Shown: one piece after another, positions 52,208 through 60,274 of the stretch
Position numbering within the stretch: position 1 is the first letter of the stretch
Layout: each line of letters opens with the position of its first letter
Origin: Sulfuriferula sp047300855
GTDB taxonomy: Bacteria > Pseudomonadota > Gammaproteobacteria > Burkholderiales > Sulfuriferulaceae
Assembly (NCBI RefSeq): GCF_047300855.1
Contig: NZ_CP170197.1
Coordinates: 2,728,001 to 2,792,000, forward strand
Direction: 5' to 3'
DNA: 64,000 nucleotides
Notes under the pieces: generated by a model
The model's input: only the letters and a program-made list of their open reading frames with translations
What the model was told of the DNA's origin: nothing
Database searches by the model: none
Translations under genes and position numbers: made by a program

Positions 52208-52591
52208 ATGCCCAAGCAACTCGGCTGTTTTATAAAAGAAGCGCGCAGCCATATCGAAGAGTGGGACGCCGAATCCGCCCATGAAAATCTGCAATCCGGC
52301 GACGTGCTGGTGGTGGACGTGCGCGAAGCCGACGAATTCGCACAAGGCCACATACACGGCGCCATCAACATCCCGCGCGGCCTGCTCGAAGGCGCCGCCG
52401 ACCCGGGCTACAAGTACCGCGACCCGCGCCTGTGCAACGCCCGCGACAAGACCATCCTGCTCTACTGCCAGGCCGGCGGGCGCTCGGCGATGGCGACCTG
52501 GGTGCTGAAGCAGATGGGGTTTGAGCACGTCTACAATATGGCAGGCGGACTGGAATGCTGGGAAGCCGAAGGCCTGGAACTGGAGTCATAA
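52208..52591 (+). CDS. Rhodanese-domain sulfurtransferase
   Basis: A 127-residue single-domain rhodanese. The active-site Cys87 is in YCQAGGRS, and the HIHGAINIPRG motif is typical. It transfers sulfane sulfur in the cytoplasm and might serve molybdopterin or thiolation pathways. ATG 52208 with AAGGA upstream is chosen; the frame opens earlier inside the repeat element. The MoaD-like gene starts 1 nt after its stop, so the two are coupled. Confidence 0.88.
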   Translation: MPKQLGCFIKEARSHIEEWDAESAHENLQSGDVLVVDVREADEFAQGHIHGAINIPRGLLEGAADPGYKYRDPRLCNARDKTILLYCQAGGRSAMATWVLKQMGFEHVYNMAGGLECWEAEGLELES

Positions 52592-52592
52592 C

Positions 52593-52844
52593 ATGCTGCA
52601 CATTCTGTATTTCGGCCATCTGGTCGATGCGCTCGGCGGCGCCTCCGAGGATTTCGAACTGCCGTCAGCCCAGACCACCGTGTCGGACCTGTGCGCTGCC
52701 CTGGCACAGCGCGGCGCAGCCTGGCACAGCGCTCTGATCGACAACAAGTCACTCAAGATCACCGTCAATAAACAGTTTGTGGACGCCGACAGCCAGCTCA
52801 AGGACGGCGACGAAGTCGCCTTCGTCGCTTTCATGGTGGGCTAA
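52593..52844 (+). CDS. moaD: MoaD/ThiS-like beta-grasp protein without terminal Gly-Gly
   Basis: An 83-residue ubiquitin-fold protein of the MoaD family: LHILYFGHLVDALG at the start and a C-terminal block LKDGDEVAFVAFMVG. Functional MoaD and ThiS end in Gly-Gly, whose last residue is adenylated and thiocarboxylated. Here the protein ends Met-Val-Gly: the stop follows the first and only glycine. It may still be usable, or may be a regulator or a decayed copy. It sits between a rhodanese (a possible sulfur donor) and ctaA. The ATG overlaps nothing but follows the rhodanese by 1 nt. Confidence 0.7.
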   Translation: MLHILYFGHLVDALGGASEDFELPSAQTTVSDLCAALAQRGAAWHSALIDNKSLKITVNKQFVDADSQLKDGDEVAFVAFMVG

Positions 52845-52846
52845 TA

Positions 52847-53947
52847 ATGGGCATAGGGATGGGCATGGCGTCGGACCAGCAGTGGCTGCAACTGGCGCTG
52901 ACCGGACTCATGATTGCATTGCTGCCGCTGAGTTACGCCTGGGTCAAGGGGCGCCGCGACCGCTACCGCCAGCTGGTGTGGCTGACCCTGTTCCTCACCT
53001 TCGATCTGATCCTGTTCGGCGGCTTCACCCGGCTCACCGACTCCGGCCTGGGTTGCCCGGACTGGCCGGGCTGCTACGGCACCGCCAATCCCTTCCTCGC
53101 CCATGCCAGCATCCACGCTGCCGAGGCGCTGATGCCGAGCGGGCCGGTGACCTGGGCCAAGGCCTGGATCGAGATGATCCATCGCTACCTGGCAATGATG
53201 GTGGGCGTACTGATTATCGCGCTGATGGGGCTGGCGTGGTTCAAACGGCGCGAGCTGCGCCAATCGCCGTGGCCGGCCACCGCGCTGTTCATACTGGTGT
53301 GCGTGCAGGGCGCATTCGGCGCGTGGACGGTGACGCTCAAACTGCAGCCGGTGATCGTCACCCTGCACCTGCTGCTCGGACTGACCCTGCTCGGGTCGCT
53401 GGCCTGGCTCGCCGCGCGCAGCCAGCCTGCAGCTTCGCACGATGCCGCAGCCAGCCGGCTCAGCCCGTGGATCGTGCTCGGCATTGTATTGCTCGCAGTG
53501 CAGATCGCGCTGGGCGGCTGGGTGAGCACCAACTACGCGGTGCTCGCCTGCACCGATTTCCCGTTATGCAACGGCCAGCTGATCCCGGCCATGGACTTCC
53601 GGCACGGCTTCACGCTGTGGCGCGCGCTCGGCAAAACCGCCAGCGGCGCGCTACTCAGCCACGACGCACTGGTCGCCATCCACTGGACCCACCGCGTGTT
53701 CGCTGTCGTCGTCATCGCCTACCTGGGCTGGCTCGGCCTGCGCGCCCGCCGCAGCCCGACGCTGACCCGGCCCGCCCTCATACTCCTGGCGCTGATCGCC
53801 CTGCAATTCGCCAGCGGGCTATCCAACATTTTGCTGCAATGGCCGCTGCCGATTGCCGTCGCCCACAACGGCGGCGCAGCGGCGCTGCTGGTGACGCTGG
53901 TGTTCATGCTGGCGCGGAGCAGGACGGGTGCAGGCCGGCGAGCATAA
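52847..53947 (+). CDS. ctaA: Heme A synthase (COX15/CtaA family)
   Basis: A 366-residue membrane enzyme that oxidises haem O to haem A for cytochrome oxidase. Eight membrane helices carry the conserved haem-ligating His residues, in IHRYLA, TLHLLLG, HWTHRV and AVAHNGG. Two periplasmic Cys pairs lie in CPDWPGC and CTDFPLC, as in the Bacillus-type enzyme. The ATG lies 2 nt after moaD. The other assembly genes (ctaB, cox subunits) are not in the window. Confidence 0.92.
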   Translation: MGIGMGMASDQQWLQLALTGLMIALLPLSYAWVKGRRDRYRQLVWLTLFLTFDLILFGGFTRLTDSGLGCPDWPGCYGTANPFLAHASIHAAEALMPSGPVTWAKAWIEMIHRYLAMMVGVLIIALMGLAWFKRRELRQSPWPATALFILVCVQGAFGAWTVTLKLQPVIVTLHLLLGLTLLGSLAWLAARSQPAASHDAAASRLSPWIVLGIVLLAVQIALGGWVSTNYAVLACTDFPLCNGQLIPAMDFRHGFTLWRALGKTASGALLSHDALVAIHWTHRVFAVVVIAYLGWLGLRARRSPTLTRPALILLALIALQFASGLSNILLQWPLPIAVAHNGGAAALLVTLVFMLARSRTGAGRRA

Positions 53948-54342
53948 GGGAACATCGAGGACGGCATTTGGCCAGGAAGAAACCCAGGCGATGGGCAGTT
54001 GTGTACCAAAGACAGACCTTCGTGATAACCCAACGCCCCCTTTGGCCCATCGGTTGGTAAAGTTTTTCCTGTGGGAAGGGTCTTCCGATAGCACGTAAAA
54101 TATGATTTTCAGGTCAACAAATGCGAGACTCACGAATGGAGTTCCTTGAAAGATGGCTAAGTGCAAGCATGCTTGCCTTGGCTCTTTTGACGAGTTCTGT
54201 CGCAAGTGTAGCGAGACCACAACCATGTGGCCCTAGCTTTGAGCGAGAAAACTTTTCTCAAATAGTCGGGACACTAGGCGCTGAATGGCGTGTTCTGATA
54301 GCTCTGACTTGAGATTCTTTTTTCCCCCTAAACGGAGTCACA
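53948..54342. other. 395-nt gap between ctaA and apeA-like gene
   Basis: AT-richer than its surroundings and without repeats or terminators that I could identify. It holds the leader of the ApeA-like gene, whose RBS (CGGAG) is at 54334. A 27-codon reading frame at 54153-54236 has a zinc-knuckle-like Cys pattern (see findings), but no good RBS. Confidence 0.4.
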
Positions 54343-55794
54343 TTGAAGACGATCATTCTCGAAGAGCGCGGCTATTTCTGGTGGCACGACGAGCCAATTC
54401 CAAAGGGGCACTTTGCGCCAGAGTCATCCGTTGCTGGCATCCTGAAAATTGACGAAGAAGGTCGGGTTGAGCTTGAATTGGATGGTGTTCTCTCGAGTGA
54501 TGAAGATCCCCTCGCCGCCTTGTTTGATCATAGAGAATTCTTTCCACCTGACAAGGGTATTCAAGGGATACTGAAAGGTAGCAACAAATTTGCGCTTCTC
54601 ATGGGGCTTGTCAAGAATGGAGGGCAGTTCAAATCAAACGGAATTTCATACGAGAAATACCTAGCAATAAATTGTCTCGTTGGAAGTGGCCCGTTTCCAC
54701 AAACAGATGAGCCATTGCGGTTTCGCAAGCTTCAGGTCACCTTAAATGGATTTGAGGAATGGTTACGGCTTGGCTCCATTGAGACTAACAGAACGAAATC
54801 CGGTATCTCCGCAAAATACAAGCTTCCCAAAAACATCTCGTATCCTCTGGATGACGGCATTCTATCGATCAAATACGACATCTCAGGCCCGTATCTAGGC
54901 AAGCAGAAGATGCATAACCTCACCCTGAGCGAAGATGGATCAATTTGCTACGCCCCGAAGCAGAGCGATCTACTTGAAGGAATGAAGAATCTATATGGCC
55001 TCATGGAAGATTTGTTTATCCTGCTGACGGATTCAGACTATTGCCTCGACTGGCCACTACTTTCTTACGGGAAAGACGAAAATTATCGATTCTATTTTTT
55101 GCGAAATAGTAGCCCTGCCACCGCTCCAGCCTGGCATGAATGCTGGACTAACTTTGCACAGCTTCGCGAGAACTTTGGTCAAATCTTCTCTACCTGGAAG
55201 AAGAAGCGGGAGATTTTTGGCCCGGGGTTCTATCTGTACCTAGGTGCGCGACGCGGCATTCAGCTATATCCTGAACACCGGTTTGTTAATTTGATATGGG
55301 GCATTGAGTCGCTGCATAGACGGAAGACCCCCGAATCTCCGGCACCAAGTAAGTTCAAGAAAAAAATTCAACGAATTTTGGATCAGGTTACAGACAGGAA
55401 AGATAAACTATGGCTAGAAAACAGGTTAGGGCATACCGACGAACCGGCGTTGGAGCAACGGATTTTTGAGACCTTCAAGGGTCTTCCGCTCAACCTGGAC
55501 GAAAAGATGCTTCGTCAATTTGCTGCTGATTGCGCTCGTAGCCGTAATGACATTTCGCATTTTGGGGGACAGCGGCAGGACGGAAATTATAGAGAGTTTG
55601 TTGCAAGTCTAGACAAGAAGAGCAATGCGCTCTCATACCTTTACCATGCTCTACTTCTGCAGGAAATCGGTGTCGACGAAAAAATACTTAAATGGTGGAT
55701 GTATGAGGGCTTCCGATCTTACGGCATCAAGAGCACCTTGGTTGATGTTGGCTTGTTAACCAAGAGTGCCTTGAGCCCAACAGCAGCACTTTGA
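54343..55794 (+). CDS. apeA: ApeA-like anti-phage HEPN protein
   Basis: A 483-residue soluble protein. The N-terminal 50 residues (ERGYFWWHDEP then a beta-rich LKIDEEGRVELELDG) fit the ApeA N-terminal domain. The C-terminal 120 residues form a HEPN domain with the RNase motif R-x4-H (Arg401 to His406 in RNDISH). ApeA is a stand-alone abortive-infection type protein that is thought to cleave RNA on phage sensing. The start is a TTG with a good CGGAG. Codon use is clearly AT-richer than in neighbours, a sign of horizontal gain. It has no linked defence gene. Identity is my recognition of the architecture and should be profile-checked. Confidence 0.75.
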   Translation: MKTIILEERGYFWWHDEPIPKGHFAPESSVAGILKIDEEGRVELELDGVLSSDEDPLAALFDHREFFPPDKGIQGILKGSNKFALLMGLVKNGGQFKSNGISYEKYLAINCLVGSGPFPQTDEPLRFRKLQVTLNGFEEWLRLGSIETNRTKSGISAKYKLPKNISYPLDDGILSIKYDISGPYLGKQKMHNLTLSEDGSICYAPKQSDLLEGMKNLYGLMEDLFILLTDSDYCLDWPLLSYGKDENYRFYFLRNSSPATAPAWHECWTNFAQLRENFGQIFSTWKKKREIFGPGFYLYLGARRGIQLYPEHRFVNLIWGIESLHRRKTPESPAPSKFKKKIQRILDQVTDRKDKLWLENRLGHTDEPALEQRIFETFKGLPLNLDEKMLRQFAADCARSRNDISHFGGQRQDGNYREFVASLDKKSNALSYLYHALLLQEIGVDEKILKWWMYEGFRSYGIKSTLVDVGLLTKSALSPTAAL

Positions 55795-56076
55795 TTTTCT
55801 GAGATTTTCAGTGACTGCTTTGGGCATGCGCCGTGCAAAGGCTGCGTTTTCTAGTCGGATGAAAGATCCACCCGACAACTGTTTTCAGCAGGAAGCAACC
55901 ATAAGCGGCTATGGTAGTAACGAAGCGGCTCAAGTTGTGGGCGCAATCCAATATGCCACGTTGTCCAGGCATTTAAATCGATCGCAACCGCCTCAAACGG
56001 GTCGAAATCAGCCGCTTCAATTTAGACTCTTCTGCGGGCAATCCTGCGAACGTTTTACAACAAATTCCGTAATCCC
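55795..56076. other. Gap between apeA-like gene and prk terminator
   Basis: Contains an open frame of about 100 codons with no RBS or recognisable motif. I see no promoter, repeat or RNA gene here. It might be the remains of DNA that came in with the apeA-like gene. Confidence 0.3.
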
Positions 56077-56110
56077 AATAAGAAAGCCGGGCGAACCCGG
56101 CGTTCTTATT
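56077..56110. terminator. Intrinsic bidirectional terminator
   Basis: AATAAGAA-A-GCCGGG-CGAA-CCCGGC-G-TTCTTATT: a GC stem with tetraloop CGAA and AT-rich extended arms. It lies 20 nt after the prk stop (minus strand) and downstream of the apeA-like gene, and T-runs flank both sides. It is the strongest terminator in the window. Confidence 0.88.
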
Positions 56111-56129
56111 GCACGATGAGTCAGGTCAA

Positions 56130-57020
56130 TCAGGCTTTTTTCTTGGCGGCAATCATGTCTTCGATTATCGGCCCGAGGATCAGCTCCATCGAGTAACCCA
56201 TCTTGCCGCCCGGTACCACCAGGGTGTTGGCGCGCGACATGAAGGAGTTGGGAATCATGTTGATCAGGTAGGGGAAGTCCACGCCCTTGGGGTGGCTGAA
56301 ACGGATGATGACCAGACTCTCGTCCGGCGTGGGGATGTCGCGCGCGATGAACGGGTTGGAGGTATCCACCGTGGGCACGCGCTGGAAATTGACGTGGGTG
56401 TGGGAGAACTGCGGGGTGATGTAGTTCACGTAGTCGGGCATGCGACGCATGATGGTGTCGACGATGACTTCGGCGGAGTAGCCGCGCTCGGCCGCGTCAC
56501 GGTGGATTTTCTGGATCCATTCCAGGTTGACCACCGGCACCACGCCCACGCCCAGATCGACATATTTGGCGACGTTTATCTTGCCATGCGAAACCAGGCC
56601 GTGCAGGCCTTCGTAAAACAGCAGGTCGGTACCGGAAGGTACATCTTCCCACGGCGTGAATTCACCGGCGGACAGCTTGGTGCCGAGACGCTGGTTGTGC
56701 TGCGCCGCCTCTTCATCGCTATGCAGGTAATACCGTTTTTTGCCCTTGCCGTTCTTGCCATAGCTTTTGAACAGTTCTTCCAGCTTGTCGAAATGGTTGG
56801 ATTCCGGACCGAAATGACTGAAATGGTTGTTGCCCGCAGCTTCGGCTTTTTTCATCGCCGCCTTGAATTCCGTACGGCTCAGTGCGTGAAAGCTGTCGCC
56901 TTCGATCACTGCGGCGCTGATGTTCTCGCGGTGGAAAATGTGCTCGAACGCGCGCTTGACGGTGGTGGTGCCTGCGCCGGAAGAACCGGTCACGGCGATA
57001 ACGGGGTGTTTCTTGGACAT
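56130..57020 (-). CDS. prk: Phosphoribulokinase
   Basis: A 296-residue enzyme that makes ribulose-1,5-bisphosphate for RuBisCO; its presence points to Calvin-cycle autotrophy. The P-loop is GSSGAGTTT (residues 12-20), the catalytic Asp lies in IEGDSFHAL and the family block EGLHGLV follows. The length and pattern fit the proteobacterial PRK. GGAG precedes the ATG. It is monocistronic and ends at a strong terminator; no RuBisCO or other cbb gene is in the window. It is divergent from leuS across 136 nt. Confidence 0.95.
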   Translation of the reverse strand: MSKKHPVIAVTGSSGAGTTTVKRAFEHIFHRENISAAVIEGDSFHALSRTEFKAAMKKAEAAGNNHFSHFGPESNHFDKLEELFKSYGKNGKGKKRYYLHSDEEAAQHNQRLGTKLSAGEFTPWEDVPSGTDLLFYEGLHGLVSHGKINVAKYVDLGVGVVPVVNLEWIQKIHRDAAERGYSAEVIVDTIMRRMPDYVNYITPQFSHTHVNFQRVPTVDTSNPFIARDIPTPDESLVIIRFSHPKGVDFPYLINMIPNSFMSRANTLVVPGGKMGYSMELILGPIIEDMIAAKKKA

Positions 57021-57156
57021 GATGCGCTCCAGTTAAGAACTATGAAAAAGCCGAATATAATCGCGGCAGTATAGCTTTTAAGCTGTCCCGCTGTCCACGC
57101 ACCGCCAGTTCGACAGGGTATAATCGGACTTTTGCCAGCGCCGTTTATCGCATCTC

Positions 57157-59763
57157 ATGGAAGCCCAATACCAACCCCAGAAAATCGAGGCGGACGCCCA
57201 GCGCCGCTGGATTGAATCCGCTGCCTTCAAGGCCGTCGAGACTTCCGACAAGCCCAAGTACTACTGCCTGTCGATGTTCCCCTACCCTTCCGGAAAGCTG
57301 CACATGGGGCACGTGCGCAACTACACCATCGGCGATGTGCTGGCGCGTTTCCACCGCATGCAGGGCTATAACGTGATGCAGCCGATGGGCTGGGACGCGT
57401 TCGGCCTGCCTGCGGAAAACGCCGCGCTGAAAAACGGCGTGCCGCCCGCCGCATGGACCTACGCCAACATCGATCACATGCGCACCCAGTTGAAGAGCCT
57501 CGGCCTGGCGATCGACTGGGAACGCGAGCTCGCCACCTGCAAGCCCGAGTATTACCGCTGGGAGCAGTGGCTGTTCACGCGCCTGTTCGAAAAAGGCGTG
57601 ATCTACAAGAAAACCGCTTCGGTCAACTGGGATCCGGTGGACAACACCGTGCTCGCCAACGAGCAGGTGATCGACGGACGCGGCTGGCGTTCCGGCGCGC
57701 TGGTGGAAAAACGCGACATCCCGATGTACTTCATGCGCATCACCGCCTACGCTGATGAGCTGCTGAGCGGCCTGGACACCCTGCCGGACTGGCCGGAGCA
57801 GGTCAAAACCATGCAACGCAACTGGATCGGCAAAAGCTTCGGCTGTGAAGTGCATTTCCCCTACGACACTGCAAGCATCGGCGAGCCCGGCGTGCTCAAG
57901 GTCTACACCACGCGTCCGGATACGCTGATGGGCGCAACCTATGTGGCGGTCGCCGCCGAACATGCGCTCGCCGCCCGCGCCGCTGCCGGCAATCCGGCGC
58001 TGGCCGAGTTCATCGCCGAATGCAAACGCGGCGGCGTGGCCGAAGCCGATATCGCCACGCAAGCCAAGAAAGGCATGGACACCGGCCTGTTCGTCACCCA
58101 TCCGCTGTCCGGCGAAAAACTCCCGGTATGGGTCGCCAATTATGTGCTGATGGGTTATGGCGAAGGCGCGGTGATGGCGGTACCGGCGCACGATGAGCGC
58201 GACTTCGAATTTGCCGAACTATACAGGCTGCCGGTAAAAACCGTGATCGCTTCCAGCAGCGGCGCATATGAAACCGTGGTTGCGCCCTGGCTAGATGCTT
58301 ACGGCGATCATGGCGTATGCATCAATTCCGGCAAATACGACGGCCTGGATTTCGATGCTGCGCTGGAAGCCATCGCCGCCGACTTGCAGTCCAAAGGACT
58401 GGGCAGCAAACGCACCCAGTTCCGCCTGCGCGACTGGGGCATCTCGCGCCAGCGCTACTGGGGCTGCCCGATCCCGATCATTCACTGCGCCACCTGCGGC
58501 GATGTGCCGGTGCCCGACGACCAGTTGCCGGTGGTGCTGCCGGAAGACGTGGTAGTCACCGGCGCGGGCTCGCCGCTGGCGAAAATACCCGAGTTTTACC
58601 AATGCACCTGCCCGAAATGCGGCCAACCGGCGCGGCGCGAAACCGACACCATGGACACCTTCGTCGAGTCGAGCTGGTATTACGCGCGCTACGCCAGCTA
58701 CGATTGCGGCAACGCCATGCTGGATACGCGCGCCGACAAATGGCTGCCGGTGGATCAGTACATCGGCGGCATTGAACATGCCATTCTGCATCTGCTGTAT
58801 GCGCGTTTTTTCCACAAGCTGATGCGCGATGAGGGCCTGGTGCAATCGAGCGAACCGTTTACGCGCCTGCTCACCCAGGGCATGGTCATCGCGCCGACGT
58901 TTTACCGCGACGCTGGCGACGGCAAAAAAGACTGGATCAATCCGTCCGAGGTCGACGTGCGCATGGATGAGCGCGGCCGTCCGCTGGATGCCGTGCTCAA
59001 GGCCGACGGCCTGCCGGTGGTCATCGGCGGCACCGAAAAAATGGCCAAATCAAAAAACAACGGCGTCGATCCGCAACTGCTGATCGACGGCTACGGCGCC
59101 GATACCGCGCGTCTGTTCATGATGTTTGCCGCGCCGCCGGAGCAAAGTCTGGAATGGTCGGATGCCGGCGTGGAAGGTGCATTCCGCTTTTTGAAACGGC
59201 TGTGGAAGCTGGTGCATGATCACGTCAGCACCGGAGTGGTACCCGCCTATAGCGGCGGTGAAGTATCCGCCGAACTGAAAGCGCTGCGTTTCCAACTGCA
59301 CAGTGCAATCAAAAAAATCAGCGATGATTACGGCCGGCGCCAAACGTTCAACACCGCCATCGCCGCAGTCATGGAATTGCTCAATGCATTGAGTAAAATG
59401 ACTGACGCCAGTCCGGCTGCACACAGCGTGGCGCAGGAAGTACTGGAAGGCGCAGTGCTGATGCTCGCACCCATCGTGCCGCATGCATGCGAAGCGTTGT
59501 GGACAGCACTTCAACCGGGCACCCGGTTACTCGATCAGGCCTGGCCGAAAGTGGACGAATCTGCGCTGGAGCAGGATGAGATCACCTTGGTGCTGCAAGT
59601 CAACGGCAAGCTGCGCGGCGAGCTCACCGTCGCCAAATCCACCAGCCGCGAGGTCATCGAACAACTGGCGCTGGCGCACGAGGCAGCACAAAAATTCATG
59701 GCCGGACAAGCTCCGAAAAAAGTGGTTGTGGTTCCGGGACGACTGGTCAATATCGTAGTCTGA
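57157..59763 (+). CDS. leuS: Leucyl-tRNA synthetase
   Basis: A full-length 868-residue class I synthetase. The HIGH-type motif is HMGH in PYPSGKLHMGHVRNY. The editing domain follows (TTRPDTLMGATYVAV, then GTGxVxxxPxHD-like VPAHDERDFEF), and the second signature reads KMAKSKNN, in which Ala replaces the usual Ser of KMSKS. The anticodon-binding and C-terminal domains are complete. It begins the conserved run leuS-lptE-holA. The substitution is tolerated in some class I enzymes. Confidence 0.97.
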   Translation: MEAQYQPQKIEADAQRRWIESAAFKAVETSDKPKYYCLSMFPYPSGKLHMGHVRNYTIGDVLARFHRMQGYNVMQPMGWDAFGLPAENAALKNGVPPAAWTYANIDHMRTQLKSLGLAIDWERELATCKPEYYRWEQWLFTRLFEKGVIYKKTASVNWDPVDNTVLANEQVIDGRGWRSGALVEKRDIPMYFMRITAYADELLSGLDTLPDWPEQVKTMQRNWIGKSFGCEVHFPYDTASIGEPGVLKVYTTRPDTLMGATYVAVAAEHALAARAAAGNPALAEFIAECKRGGVAEADIATQAKKGMDTGLFVTHPLSGEKLPVWVANYVLMGYGEGAVMAVPAHDERDFEFAELYRLPVKTVIASSSGAYETVVAPWLDAYGDHGVCINSGKYDGLDFDAALEAIAADLQSKGLGSKRTQFRLRDWGISRQRYWGCPIPIIHCATCGDVPVPDDQLPVVLPEDVVVTGAGSPLAKIPEFYQCTCPKCGQPARRETDTMDTFVESSWYYARYASYDCGNAMLDTRADKWLPVDQYIGGIEHAILHLLYARFFHKLMRDEGLVQSSEPFTRLLTQGMVIAPTFYRDAGDGKKDWINPSEVDVRMDERGRPLDAVLKADGLPVVIGGTEKMAKSKNNGVDPQLLIDGYGADTARLFMMFAAPPEQSLEWSDAGVEGAFRFLKRLWKLVHDHVSTGVVPAYSGGEVSAELKALRFQLHSAIKKISDDYGRRQTFNTAIAAVMELLNALSKMTDASPAAHSVAQEVLEGAVLMLAPIVPHACEALWTALQPGTRLLDQAWPKVDESALEQDEITLVLQVNGKLRGELTVAKSTSREVIEQLALAHEAAQKFMAGQAPKKVVVVPGRLVNIVV

Positions 59764-59780
59764 ACTCAATTGGAGACAGC

Positions 59781-60272
59781 ATGAAAAACATTCTTCCCGG
59801 CCGGTTATGGCTGGTGGTCCTTAGCGTCATATTCATCGCCGGCTGCGGCTTTCATCTGCGCGGGCAAATAGAACTGCCGTATCGATCCGTTTATGTGCAG
59901 GGCGGACAGGATGGATTGGCGGCGGCGCTGCAAGCCGCCTTGCGCCTCGGCCATGCCGGTCGCCTGGCGCCCAGCGCGGAAAAGGCGGAAAGCGTGATTG
60001 ATATCATGTCGGTGCAGAACAGCAAGGTAATCGTGGCCCTGTCCGGCATCGGCCGGGTGCGCGAATTCCAGCTGCAATACCGCGTGCAATACCAGCTCAT
60101 CACACCCAAGGGCAAAGTTATCCTGGCGCCTGCCAGTCTGCTGCTGGCGCGCGACATGACTTATAACGATGCCCAGGTTCTAGCCAAGGGCGCAGAAGAG
60201 CAACTGCTTTACCGCGACATGCAGAAAGACGCTGCACAGCAGATCATGCAGCGTATCGCCAGCGCCAAATAA
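59781..60272 (+). CDS. lptE: LPS-assembly lipoprotein LptE
   Basis: A 163-residue outer-membrane lipoprotein with signal peptide and lipobox IAGC (lipidated Cys22), followed by GFHLRGQIELPYRSVYVQG, the typical LptE start. It plugs the LptD barrel that inserts LPS in the outer leaflet. It is 17 nt after leuS and 2 nt before holA, the standard proteobacterial order. The Lpt genes at 26-28 kb supply the rest of the bridge; lptD is not in this window. Confidence 0.95.
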   Translation: MKNILPGRLWLVVLSVIFIAGCGFHLRGQIELPYRSVYVQGGQDGLAAALQAALRLGHAGRLAPSAEKAESVIDIMSVQNSKVIVALSGIGRVREFQLQYRVQYQLITPKGKVILAPASLLLARDMTYNDAQVLAKGAEEQLLYRDMQKDAAQQIMQRIASAK

Positions 60273-60274
60273 GC

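Noticed and set aside
52777..54060. 427-codon plus-strand frame overlapping ctaA in another frame
   Set aside because: The ctaA frame has eight membrane helices and all haem ligands; the other frame is Arg/Ala-rich noise.
55811..56119. 102-codon plus-strand frame after the apeA-like gene
   Set aside because: No RBS, no motif, and it runs into the terminator hairpin. Kept only as an intergenic note.
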